Source: Bradyrhizobium sp. CCBAU 53421 (GTDB lineage Bacteria > Pseudomonadota > Alphaproteobacteria > Rhizobiales > Xanthobacteraceae). From it: a DNA stretch of 64,000 nt. The notes under the pieces are model-generated. The model did not search any database. It was not told the origin of the DNA and worked only from the letters and a program-made list of their open reading frames with translations. The translations under genes were made by a program, and so were the position numbers. Positions 32,439-40,518 of this stretch are shown piece by piece (position 1 is the first letter of the stretch; every line of letters starts with the position of its first letter). The stretch is from assembly GCF_015291625.1 (NCBI RefSeq), contig NZ_CP030047.1:744001-808000 (forward strand), written 5' to 3'.

Positions 32439-33194
32439 CTAAAGCTTCGGCCGCAGCGAGCGCTGCATGTCCATCGTGTAGGTGTAGCGCCCTTCCGGGT
32501 GCGTCGTGATGGTGACCTCGAACAGTTCCTCGCGCAGGCCGTAGTAGCGGCGGACCACGGTGAGCGCCGGCGAGCCGGGCTTGACGCCGAGGGCTTTGGC
32601 GATCGGCGCCGGCATGCCCCGCACGAAGATTTCCATCTGCGCACGCTCGGTGACCTGGCCGTACATCTTGGCGATCTGCTCGTGCACCGGGGTGCGGCCG
32701 TGGTCGCTGCGGGTCACGACGTCGGCGAACCGGCGCAGCACGTAGATCTCGGTCCAGCCGAGCGGGGCGGCGAACTGGTCGGAGCGGCGCACCGCCTCGA
32801 TCAGGAACCAGCTCTTGCCGGGCTCGCATTTCAGCAGCGCCGCCAACTTGCGGTCGGCGACGACGTCGCTGCTGGCGACGACGTCGCGGTAGGTCTCGTT
32901 GGAATAGCGCAGCCATTCGCCGAGCGACTTGACGCTGTGGGTGAACAGCACCGGCGGCTCGGAGGCGATCACCACCGAACCGAGGCCGGCGCGGCGCACG
33001 ATCAGGCCCTGGTCGATCAGGATGCGCAGCGCCTCGCGCACGGTCTGCCGACTGGCCTGATAGCTCGCCATCAACTCGGTCTCGGTCGGCAGCAGATTGC
33101 CGACTGCGTAGGTGCCGAGACGGATGTCCTTTTGCAGTCCGGTGGCGATGTCGCGATAGCGGGACGATCTCGCCCTGTCCGGTTGTTCAGACAT
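32439..33194 (-). CDS. GntR-family (HutC/UTRA-type) transcriptional regulator
   Basis: 251 residues. The N-terminal winged helix shows YRDIATGLQKDIRLGTYAVGNLLPTE (about 13-38), with LMASYQASRQTVREALRILIDQGL as the recognition part (about 41-64). The UTRA ligand domain spans about 85-245, with a typical ALTVVRRYYGLREELFEVTITTHP end. It probably senses a small carboxylate or sugar-like ligand. It lies six bases after the oxidoreductase gene's 3' end on the same strand. Two strongly matching palindromic sites at 36071 and 36133 are the likely targets. Confidence 0.9.
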   Translation of the reverse strand: MSEQPDRARSSRYRDIATGLQKDIRLGTYAVGNLLPTETELMASYQASRQTVREALRILIDQGLIVRRAGLGSVVIASEPPVLFTHSVKSLGEWLRYSNETYRDVVASSDVVADRKLAALLKCEPGKSWFLIEAVRRSDQFAAPLGWTEIYVLRRFADVVTRSDHGRTPVHEQIAKMYGQVTERAQMEIFVRGMPAPIAKALGVKPGSPALTVVRRYYGLREELFEVTITTHPEGRYTYTMDMQRSLRPKL

Positions 33195-33200
33195 GGCAGA

Positions 33201-34181
33201 TCACTGGTATGCCGTATGGCAGGCAACCGGATGCCCAGACTGCATCGATTGCAGCGCGGCCTCGAACGCGGCGAGTGTCGCCAGCACATCTGCCTCCGGT
33301 ACCGGGAACGGCTGCTTGCGTTCGACCGCGTCGGCAAAGGCGGTAAGTTCCGCAGTGAGCGTGTCGACCGCCGGATAGCACGTCGCTCTCGGTGCCTCGC
33401 CGGATGTCCGTAGCACCATCGTCCCCTCGTCGAGCACCTCTGCGGATCCCTTCGTTCCGAACACATGCACGCGCCAATAGAACGGTGTTGCGCGGACCGT
33501 AGCAAGGGTTGCACTCACGCCATTCACAAATTCAATCGCTAAAGTTGCAGTGTCGAGCGGCGGCGGTCCGGCTTCGCGCACACTCAACCGGGCATAGACC
33601 TGGCGCGCGGGGCCGAGCAGGCTGACGAAGCCGTCCAGCACATGCAGGCCCGCGCCGGTCAGTCCGCCACCGGGCGATTCCTCGGGCGACAGCCGCCAGC
33701 CCTGCGTGATGGACTGCGAGTTCTCGTTGCTGTTGTGGCCCTCGACATGCAGGATCGTGCCGAGCTCGCCGCTCGCGACCATCGCGCGCAGCGCCTGCAT
33801 CGACGGCCAGAACCGGCGGTTATGCCCGACCGCGAGCAGCACGCCGGCATTGCGGCAGGCCGCGAACATCTCGGCCGCATCGCTGCGCCTCAGCGCCAGC
33901 GGCTTCTCGCAAAACACGTGCTTACCGGCTCTGGCTGCCGCGATCACCTGGCTCCGGTGCAGCGAATGCGGCGTTGCCAGCAGAACGGCATCGACATCGG
34001 GTTCGGCCAGCACGGTCTCGAGGCTAGCCGCAGGCGACAGGCCATGCGCCGCGCAGAAGCTCGCAGCGCCGTTGATGTCGGGTTCCACCGCGTGGATGAT
34101 TCTGAGCCGAGGCTCGCTCTGCGCAGCCTCGACCAGCGCGCGGCCCCAGCGACCAAGGCCCGCGATCGCACAGTTGATCAT
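33201..34181 (-). CDS. Gfo/Idh/MocA-family oxidoreductase
   Basis: 326 residues. An N-terminal Rossmann fold (MINCAIAGLGRWGRALVEAA) leads to the family EKP motif in HVFCEKPLALRRSDA (about 92-106), whose lysine takes part in catalysis. The C-terminal alpha/beta domain starts near GHNRRFWPS (about 118). These enzymes oxidise or reduce sugars, inositols or other hydroxyl compounds with NAD(P). It overlaps the upstream dehydrogenase gene by four bases, so they are coupled. Substrate unknown. Confidence 0.88.
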   Translation of the reverse strand: MINCAIAGLGRWGRALVEAAQSEPRLRIIHAVEPDINGAASFCAAHGLSPAASLETVLAEPDVDAVLLATPHSLHRSQVIAAARAGKHVFCEKPLALRRSDAAEMFAACRNAGVLLAVGHNRRFWPSMQALRAMVASGELGTILHVEGHNSNENSQSITQGWRLSPEESPGGGLTGAGLHVLDGFVSLLGPARQVYARLSVREAGPPPLDTATLAIEFVNGVSATLATVRATPFYWRVHVFGTKGSAEVLDEGTMVLRTSGEAPRATCYPAVDTLTAELTAFADAVERKQPFPVPEADVLATLAAFEAALQSMQSGHPVACHTAYQ

Positions 34182-35065
34182 GAGTGTTCCTTGTCCTGGC
34201 CGCGTCCGGCACGGATCGCCTCGATGACCGCGGCGCTGTCGCGGTCCGGGCCTTGCAGCGCGATCGCCGCGCGCAGCAGCTCGGCCTGCGCCGAGGTCAG
34301 CGGCAAGGGCAGGCCGTGCCGGCCGGCCTCCTGCAGGATCAGCTCGGCGTCCTTCAAGGTTTGCGCGATATGCGATTGCGGCGAGAAATCCCGCGCCAGC
34401 ATCTTCGGTCCCTTGCTGTCCATCACCTTGGAATATGCTGCCGATTGCCGCGCGGTCGCAAGGAACGTCGCGCCGTCGAGGCCGAGGCTTTCGGCAAAGG
34501 CGATGCCCTCGGCCAAAGCGGCGCGGTTGCTCTGCAGGATCAGGTTGATCGCGAGCTTGGTGCGGCTGGCATCGCCGATCGCGCCGACATTGATCCGCTG
34601 CGGGCAGAGGATGTCGAGCGTCGCCGTGGCGGCTGCGATGACGTCGCGATCGCCAGCGACCAGCGCGGTGGCCGTGCCCGCGCGGACCTCGGCGCTGGTG
34701 CCGGAGATTGGGGCTTCGATGAAGGAGAGGCGCGAGCGGGACGCGAATTCGGCAATCGTGGCGATCTCGCCCGGTGCGCAGGTGGTGGTGCAGATCACAA
34801 GCGGCGGCAGTGCCGAGTTGGCGAGGTCCGGCAGCAAGCCCGTGACCTGGGCCGCGTCATACACCGCGATGACGATGGTCCGGCAGCGCGCTGCGACGTC
34901 GGCGGCGAAGGCCGCGAACTCGGCGCCGCTGGCCCGTAACCCATCGGTCTTCGCGGCGTCGACGTCGAAGCCGATCACCCCGACGCCGGCATCGATCAGC
35001 CGCGCCGAAAGCGCCGATCCCATCAGCCCCAGCCCGATCATGCCGACAGGTGTCTCGCGAGCCAT
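34178..35065 (-). CDS. 3-hydroxyisobutyrate dehydrogenase-family protein
   Basis: 295 residues from the ATG at 35065. The nucleotide-binding start VGMIGLGLMGSALSARLIDAG (about 7-27) and the substrate-binding stretch EAPISGTSAEVRAGTATALVAGD (about 118-140) match beta-hydroxyacid dehydrogenases. The catalytic lysine is in ASRTKLAINLIL. It oxidises a 3-hydroxy acid or reduces the matching semialdehyde with NAD(P). It lies between the Bug binding protein (17 bases upstream) and the MocA-type enzyme (overlap). Confidence 0.87.
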   Translation of the reverse strand: MARETPVGMIGLGLMGSALSARLIDAGVGVIGFDVDAAKTDGLRASGAEFAAFAADVAARCRTIVIAVYDAAQVTGLLPDLANSALPPLVICTTTCAPGEIATIAEFASRSRLSFIEAPISGTSAEVRAGTATALVAGDRDVIAAATATLDILCPQRINVGAIGDASRTKLAINLILQSNRAALAEGIAFAESLGLDGATFLATARQSAAYSKVMDSKGPKMLARDFSPQSHIAQTLKDAELILQEAGRHGLPLPLTSAQAELLRAAIALQGPDRDSAAVIEAIRAGRGQDKEHS

Positions 35066-35082
35066 GATACGCCGCCGCTTCG

Positions 35083-36042
35083 CTATTGCGGCTGGATGCC
35101 GGCCGCCTTCACCTCCGCCGACCAGCGCACGACCTCGCTCCTGACGAAGGCGCCGAACTCGGCCGGCGCCAGCGGCGCCACGATCACGCCGACATCGGCG
35201 AGCTTCTTCTTCGTCTCCGGCATCGCGAGGTACCTGGCGCACTCGGCATAGATCTTGTTGATCACCGGTTCCGGCGTGCCGGCTGGCGCGAACAGCCCGT
35301 ACCAGATGGTAGCCTCGAAGCCGGGCATCGCTTCTGACAGTGCGGGCAGGCCGGGCGTCAGCTCGTTGCGGGCCGCCGACGTCACGGCGATGCCGCGCAA
35401 GGTGCCGCCCTGCATTTGCGGGATCGCGACCGAGAAATCGCCGAAAGTCAGATCGATGACGCCCGCCATCACGTCGGTCATCGCCTGCGGTACGCCGCGA
35501 TAGGACGCCGCGATCAGCGACAGGCCGCCGCGCGACTGCAATTGTGCGATCGAGATCTGCGATGCGCCGGAGCCGTAGCCCGCGGTCAGATTGGGGGTGG
35601 CCTTGGCGTAGCTGAGGAACTGCGGCAGGTCCTTCGCCGCCAGCTTCGGGTTGACCAGCAGCACCATCGCCGTCGTGGTGGTGCGGATCACGGGTGCAAA
35701 GTCCTTCACCGGGTCGTAGGGCAGGCTCTTGAGCGTCGCGACATTGCTGGCGTGGGTGGTGTTGGTGCCCATCAACAGCGTGTAGCCGTCGGGCGCGCTG
35801 CGGGCGACTTCCTGGGCGCCGATGCTGCCGAGCGCACCGGCGCGGTTCTCGATCAGCACGGTCTGGCCGAACGCGTCCTGCAGATGCTGGCCGACCAGCC
35901 GCGCGACATTGTCGGGACCGGCGCCGGCCGGGAAGGGCACGATGATCCTGAGCGGCCGTTGCGGGAAATCGTCCGCGGCCAAAGCCGGCAGGACCGGAAG
36001 TGTCGCGAGCAGGACGACGAGCAGCCCCAGCCGTAACTTCAT
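35083..36042 (-). CDS. Bug-family (tripartite tricarboxylate) periplasmic binding protein
   Basis: 319 residues with signal peptide MKLRLGLLVVLLATLPVLPALA. The mature start DDFPQRPLRIIVPFPAGAGPDNVAR is diagnostic of the Bug/TctC group, as is VENRAG-like VLIENRAGALGSIGAQEVARS (about 62-82). Such proteins bind carboxylates in the periplasm. No TctA/TctB membrane genes are nearby, as is common for orphan Bug proteins. It is the first gene of the minus-strand unit. A 19-bp operator-like site lies 29 bases upstream. Confidence 0.92.
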   Translation of the reverse strand: MKLRLGLLVVLLATLPVLPALAADDFPQRPLRIIVPFPAGAGPDNVARLVGQHLQDAFGQTVLIENRAGALGSIGAQEVARSAPDGYTLLMGTNTTHASNVATLKSLPYDPVKDFAPVIRTTTTAMVLLVNPKLAAKDLPQFLSYAKATPNLTAGYGSGASQISIAQLQSRGGLSLIAASYRGVPQAMTDVMAGVIDLTFGDFSVAIPQMQGGTLRGIAVTSAARNELTPGLPALSEAMPGFEATIWYGLFAPAGTPEPVINKIYAECARYLAMPETKKKLADVGVIVAPLAPAEFGAFVRSEVVRWSAEVKAAGIQPQ

Positions 36043-36070
36043 CCCGGTCCCTCCGCTTTTGCTTGGGTGA

Positions 36071-36089
36071 ATTTATACGGACAAATATG
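36071..36089. promoter_or_regulatory. Putative GntR operator, site 1
   Basis: ATTTATACGGACAAATATG, nearly palindromic around CGG. It is the inverted partner, with one mismatch, of the site at 36133-36151. It lies 29 bases before the Bug gene start, where it would overlap the promoter or transcript start. Confidence 0.72.
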
Positions 36090-36132
36090 CCGGAAGTGCA
36101 AGCGAGAGGCCCATCGGAATATTGAGATGCGA

Positions 36133-36151
36133 CATATTTATCCGTATAAAT
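36133..36151. promoter_or_regulatory. Putative GntR operator, site 2
   Basis: CATATTTATCCGTATAAAT, whose reverse complement matches site 1 at 18 of 19 bases. It lies 27 bases before the start of the PcaC-like gene, mirroring site 1. Confidence 0.72.
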
Positions 36152-36177
36152 AGCCCATACAGGGGAGCCAGACGACA

Positions 36178-36567
36178 ATGGTGGACACCAGCGATCTCCA
36201 TGCGCGCGGGCTGCGTCGGCGCCAGAAGATGTTCGGCGAGGTCGATGTCGCCAAGCGGATGGCCGCCGCGGGCGATTTTGGCACGCCGCTGCAAAACATC
36301 ATCAATGCTTACGTCTATGGCGACGTCTGGGAGCGCTCCGGGCTGTCCGACCAGATCCGCAGCCTCGTGATGCTCGGCATCACCGCGGCAAGCAGCAAGC
36401 CGACCGAGTTCCGCGTCCACGCCAAGGGCGCGTTGGCCAATGGCTGCACCGCCGCGCAGGTACAGGACGTGCTGTTGCTGGTCGCGATGTATTGCGGCAT
36501 TCCGGCCGCGATCGAGACCAGCAAGATCGCAGCCGAGGTGTTCGGCGAGGCGCCCGCGGAGGGGTAG
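36178..36567 (+). CDS. Carboxymuconolactone decarboxylase-family protein (PcaC-like size)
   Basis: 129 residues, the length of classical 4-carboxymuconolactone decarboxylases. It starts LHARGLRRRQKMFGE, contains FGTPLQNIINAYVYGDVWERSGL (about 38-60), RSLVMLGITAASSKPTEFRVHAKGALANGCT (about 62-92), and a final helix VAMYCGIPAAIETSKIA. The invariant His is in FRVHAKGAL. Together with the PcaB-like lyase that follows, it suggests a lactone/muconate-type step, but the real substrate may differ. It is the first gene of the plus-strand unit, with an operator-like site just upstream. Confidence 0.86.
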   Translation: MVDTSDLHARGLRRRQKMFGEVDVAKRMAAAGDFGTPLQNIINAYVYGDVWERSGLSDQIRSLVMLGITAASSKPTEFRVHAKGALANGCTAAQVQDVLLLVAMYCGIPAAIETSKIAAEVFGEAPAEG

Positions 36568-36627
36568 GGTACGGGCCTGCGCCGTGATAGGGACGTTGCC
36601 GACTGCGATCGGCAACAGGATGCGCCC

Positions 36628-37989
36628 ATGTCCGCCTTCCCGACCTCGACCACCGTGCTCGATTCCGTGCTGTTTCGCGATGCCTTCGGCACCCGCGAGA
36701 TGCGCGAGGTGTTTTCCGACCTGAGGCTGATCGCGCGCTACGCCGAGGTCGAGGTCGCACTGGCCAAGGCCGAGGCGCGCTGCGGCGTGATCCCGGCGGA
36801 AGCGGCCGAGGAAATCGCAAGGCGTACCGATGTCGGCGCGTTCGACTTCGATCTGCTGCGGCAGGAGACTGATGTCGTCGGCTATCCGATCCTGCCGCTG
36901 GTGCACCAGATGGCGAAGCAGTGCGGCGAGGCCGGCCGCTATGTCCATTGGGGCGCGACCACGCAGGACATCATGGACACCGCCGTGGTGCTGCAACTGC
37001 GCGATGGTCTCAAAATCATCGAGGGCGACATCGCCGCGCTGCGCGGCATCCTCGCCGATCTCTCAAAGAAACATCGCGACACGCCGATGGCCGGCCGCAC
37101 CCATCTGCAGCAGGCGCTGCCGGTGACCTTCGGCTACAAGACCGCGATCTGGCTCGCCGCGTTCGATCGCCACGCCGCGCGGCTGGCGGAGCTCAAGCCG
37201 CGGGTGCTGGTCGGCCAGTTCGCCGGCGCCGCCGGCACGCTGGCCTCGCTGGGCGACAAGGGCTTCGCGGTCCAGAAGGTGCTGTGCGAGGAGCTCGGCC
37301 TCGGCGTTCCCGTCTCCACCTGGCACGTCGCGCGCGACGGGCTGGCGGAAGCGGTGAATTTCCTCGCGCTGGTCACGGGCACGCTCGGCAAGATCGCGCT
37401 CGACATCATGATCATGGCGTCGACCGAGTTCGCCGAGGTCTACGAGCCGTTCGTGAAGGGGCGCGGCGCGTCGTCGACCATGCCGCAGAAGCGCAACCCG
37501 ATCTCGTCGGAGCTGATGCTCGCCGCTGCCAAGGCGGTGCGCCAGCATGCCGGCTTGATGCTGGATGCGATGGTGCAGGATTTCGAGCGCGCCACCGGTC
37601 CCTGGCACGCCGAGTGGATGGCGATCCCGGAAAGCTTCGTGCTGACCGCGGGCGCGCTGCACCAGGCAAGGTTTGCGCTCGGCGGCCTGATCGTCGACGA
37701 GAAGCGGATGGCCGACAATCTCGACATCAGCCGCGGGCTCATTGTGGCCGAAGCCGTGATGATGGGCCTTGCGCCCGCGATCGGCCGGCAGGAGGCGCAT
37801 GACGTGGTCTACGACGCCTGCCGGCTCGCCAACGACAAGGGCCTGACGCTGGCCGAGGCGCTGGCGGCGGATGATCGCGTCGCGAGCCGGATCGATCGGG
37901 CGACCATCGACCGCCTCACCGCGCCGAAGAACTATCTCGGCCTCGCGCCCGAGATGGTCGACCGGGTGCTGGCCTCGGCGACGCGGTAA
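36628..37989 (+). CDS. Fumarase/aspartase-superfamily lyase, PcaB-like (3-carboxymuconate cycloisomerase type)
   Basis: A 453-residue enzyme. The superfamily signature GASSTMPQKRNPISSEL lies near residues 279-295. Upstream conserved regions are VHWGATTQDIMDTA (about 106-119) and AGRTHLQQALPVTFG (about 155-169), the second carrying the conserved TH. Length and WHAEW/GPWHAEWMAIPE resemble bacterial 3-carboxy-cis,cis-muconate cycloisomerases, with adenylosuccinate-lyase-like enzymes as the alternative. It sits 60 bases after the PcaC-like gene. The pair suggests a branch of aromatic-acid or related dicarboxylate breakdown under GntR control. Confidence 0.86.
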   Translation: MSAFPTSTTVLDSVLFRDAFGTREMREVFSDLRLIARYAEVEVALAKAEARCGVIPAEAAEEIARRTDVGAFDFDLLRQETDVVGYPILPLVHQMAKQCGEAGRYVHWGATTQDIMDTAVVLQLRDGLKIIEGDIAALRGILADLSKKHRDTPMAGRTHLQQALPVTFGYKTAIWLAAFDRHAARLAELKPRVLVGQFAGAAGTLASLGDKGFAVQKVLCEELGLGVPVSTWHVARDGLAEAVNFLALVTGTLGKIALDIMIMASTEFAEVYEPFVKGRGASSTMPQKRNPISSELMLAAAKAVRQHAGLMLDAMVQDFERATGPWHAEWMAIPESFVLTAGALHQARFALGGLIVDEKRMADNLDISRGLIVAEAVMMGLAPAIGRQEAHDVVYDACRLANDKGLTLAEALAADDRVASRIDRATIDRLTAPKNYLGLAPEMVDRVLASATR

Positions 37990-38108
37990 AATTCGCGGCA
38001 ATCGCTCGCCGGCGCGTGATCGGGCGCGGCGGGCAGGAACCTTGCGGATGCGGATCGAATTGGACTACGAATCCCTAAAATCCCTCAAACGACACGGCCG
38101 GACGCTTC

Positions 38109-39365
38109 ATGACCGCACATCAACGCAACCTTTCCGCCTCGATCGATCCCGTGAAGCTTGATCGGCTCGCCGAAGTCGCGATCAAGGTCGGCCTGCAGCT
38201 GCAGCCGGGGCAGGACCTCTTGCTGACGGCGCCTTCCGCGGCCATGCCGCTGGTGCGGCGGGTGGTGGAGCATGCCTACAGGGCCGGCGCGGGTCTGGTG
38301 ACCCCGTTCTTCTCGGACGAAGAGCTCACGCTGGCGCGCTATCGCTACGCCAACGATGCGAGCTTCGATCGCGCCGCGGGCTGGCTCTACGAGGGCATGG
38401 CGAAGGCGTTCGGCGCCAACACCGCGCGGCTTGCGATCGTCGGCGACAATCCGATGCTGCTGTCGGGCGAGGACCCGACCAAGGTGGCGCGCGCCAGCAA
38501 GGCCAATTCGATCGCCTACCAGCCGGCGCTGGAGAAGATCGTCAATTTCGACACCAACTGGAACATCATCGCCTATCCGAGCACGTCCTGGGCCAAGCAG
38601 GTATTTCCTGACGATGCCGAGGATGTCGCGGTCGCAAAGCTTGCCGACGCGATCTTCTCCGCGTCCCGGGTCGACCAGGACGGCGCCGTCGCCAACTGGG
38701 AAAGGCACAATGCCAGGCTGCGCGAGCGCACCGAATGGCTGAACGGCCAGCGCTTCCACGCGCTGAAATATTCCGGTCCCGGCATGGACCTCACGATCGG
38801 GCTCGCCGACGGTCATGAATGGGAAGGCGGCGCGTCGACCGCCAAGAACGGCATCGTCTGCAATGCCAACATCCCGACCGAGGAAGTCTTCACCACGCCG
38901 CACTGCCGCCGTGTCTCAGGCCACGTCGTCAGCTCCAAGCCGCTGTCCTATCAGGGCACGCTGATCGACAATATTTCGGTGAAATTCGAGGAAGGCCGCA
39001 TCGTCGAGGCCAGGGCCTCGCGCGGTGAGGAAGTTTTGAAGAAGGTGCTCGACACCGACGAGGGCGCACGCCGCCTCGGCGAGGTCGCGCTGGTGCCGCA
39101 CTCATCGCCGATCTCGAAGAGCGGGCTGTTGTTCTTCAACACGCTGTTCGACGAGAACGCTGCCTCGCACATCGCGCTCGGCCAGTGCTACTCGAAATGC
39201 TTTATCAATGGCGACAAGCTGACGCCGCAGCAGATCGCCGAGCAGGGCGGCAACAAGAGCCTGATCCATATCGACTGGATGATCGGCTCCGCCCACACCG
39301 ACATCGACGGCATCCATGCCGACGGCCGCAGCGTGCCGGTGTTCCGCAAGGGCGAGTGGGCGTAA
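38109..39365 (+). CDS. M29-family aminopeptidase
   Basis: 418 residues. The family N-terminus (LDRLAEVAIKVGLQLQPGQDLLLTAP) is followed by the metal-binding region with NANIPTEEVFTTPHCRRVSG (about 257-276), SGLLFFNTLFDENAASHIALG (about 338-358) and the closing LIHIDWMIGSAHTDIDG (about 385-400). Residues in these blocks bind two metal ions in aminopeptidase T/PepS. It removes N-terminal amino acids from peptides in the cytoplasm. It follows the lyase by 119 bases; a functional link to that unit is doubtful. Confidence 0.9.
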   Translation: MTAHQRNLSASIDPVKLDRLAEVAIKVGLQLQPGQDLLLTAPSAAMPLVRRVVEHAYRAGAGLVTPFFSDEELTLARYRYANDASFDRAAGWLYEGMAKAFGANTARLAIVGDNPMLLSGEDPTKVARASKANSIAYQPALEKIVNFDTNWNIIAYPSTSWAKQVFPDDAEDVAVAKLADAIFSASRVDQDGAVANWERHNARLRERTEWLNGQRFHALKYSGPGMDLTIGLADGHEWEGGASTAKNGIVCNANIPTEEVFTTPHCRRVSGHVVSSKPLSYQGTLIDNISVKFEEGRIVEARASRGEEVLKKVLDTDEGARRLGEVALVPHSSPISKSGLLFFNTLFDENAASHIALGQCYSKCFINGDKLTPQQIAEQGGNKSLIHIDWMIGSAHTDIDGIHADGRSVPVFRKGEWA

Positions 39366-39397
39366 GGCGCGGCTAACTCGTCTTGCGCAACTCAATT

Positions 39398-39536
39398 CCG
39401 TCATCCTGAGGAGCGGCCACTTGGCCGCGTCTCGAAGGATGCACGGCCCGGATGCGTCCGCGCGTTGCTTCTCTACCAGCGAGAGTGTGGCCGTCGACCC
39501 TTCGAGACGCGCTACGCGCTCCTCAGGGTGACGGGG
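39398..39536. repeat. Dispersed repeat, family A
   Basis: An inverted repeat starting CCGTCATCCTGAGGAGCGGCC and ending CGCGCTCCTCAGGGTGACGGG, between the convergent aminopeptidase and GNAT genes. Confidence 0.75.
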
Positions 39537-39574
39537 ATAAGTCTGCCGTTGCCCCCGAGTTACGCTGCAAATGG

Positions 39575-40507
39575 CTAGCCAAACCGCCGCTCCCGCGCAG
39601 CAATCAGCTCGCCCCGCGGCGCGCTGAAGCGGCAGGTCTCGTGCTGCGGCTTGAAGCCGAGGCGGCGATAGATCTTCAGCGCGGGGGCGTTGCGGCTTGA
39701 GACGTTGAGCCAGCAGGGATGCTCGACCGACACGTCGTGCGCGGCCAGCACGCGGTAGACCAGCAGCTGGCCGAGCCCGCGTCCTTGCCGCGCCGGATCG
39801 ACGGCGACCGACTCGATCCACATCGAGTTCCGCTCCGGCTCGGTCAGGCAGAAGCCCGACATCTGGCCATCCTCCGACGCGATCCAGACCTCGCTCTCGG
39901 TCAGGACCTGCGCCATCTCCTCCGGCGAATACAGGCGGAAGGCGGAGTCCGAGGCATAGGCGGTGTTGTGGATGCGGGCCACCTCAGCCGCGCAGGCGGT
40001 GACATCGCTGGCCTGCTCGATGGTGGCGCGGGCCGCCGCGAGGGTGCGGGCCGGTTGCAACGGCTCGACGCACTTCATCCCGATCTCGGACTCGAGATGA
40101 ACGAAACCGAATGCCGCCACGAAGGCCATTCCCGCCGGCCAATCGCTGCTCACCAGGGTCTGCACGGCGATATCGGCGTCATTGTCGATCGCAAGCACGT
40201 CGTCAAACAGCGCGAGGCCGATCCGGCGCCGCCGCCTCTCGGGCGCGACGACGATCTTGAGGAATCGGGAATGATGCGCGCCCTGATCGCGCAACGAAGA
40301 TTCGGCCAAGCCGACAAGCAGGCCGTTCCGTTCAGCGATGCGAAAGTCGCGGCCGCCACGGTTCTGCGCCAGCTTCAAGAACTGGTCCCACTGCGGCAGC
40401 GTGACAGGGCCCAGCCGCGGTTCAACCGCAGCCGCCTTTGCGTAGAGTTCGACCACCGCTTCCGCATCAGCCTCTCGAAGCGGCCGGATGGTGATGCTGT
40501 CATCCAT
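39575..40507 (-). CDS. Tandem GNAT-domain N-acetyltransferase
   Basis: 310 residues with two GNAT folds. The first (about 5-145) has FLKIVVAPERRRRRIGLALFD in place of the canonical acetyl-CoA loop. The second (about 165-300) has WIESVAVDPARQGRGLGQLLVYRVL, with the QGRGLG pyrophosphate-binding loop, then NAPALKIYRRLGFKP. Tandem GNAT proteins include mycothiol-synthase-like and other small-molecule acetyltransferases; often only one domain is active, here most likely the second. Substrate unknown. It lies 11 bases after the amidohydrolase gene's 3' end on the same strand, downstream. Confidence 0.87.
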   Translation of the reverse strand: MDDSITIRPLREADAEAVVELYAKAAAVEPRLGPVTLPQWDQFLKLAQNRGGRDFRIAERNGLLVGLAESSLRDQGAHHSRFLKIVVAPERRRRRIGLALFDDVLAIDNDADIAVQTLVSSDWPAGMAFVAAFGFVHLESEIGMKCVEPLQPARTLAAARATIEQASDVTACAAEVARIHNTAYASDSAFRLYSPEEMAQVLTESEVWIASEDGQMSGFCLTEPERNSMWIESVAVDPARQGRGLGQLLVYRVLAAHDVSVEHPCWLNVSSRNAPALKIYRRLGFKPQHETCRFSAPRGELIAARERRFG

Positions 40508-40518
40508 GAGTCGAGAGC

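Noticed and set aside
35066..36178. Upstream extension of the hydroxyacid dehydrogenase frame
   Set aside because: It overlaps the Bug binding-protein gene in another frame and has no conserved sequence; the Rossmann start follows the ATG at 35065.
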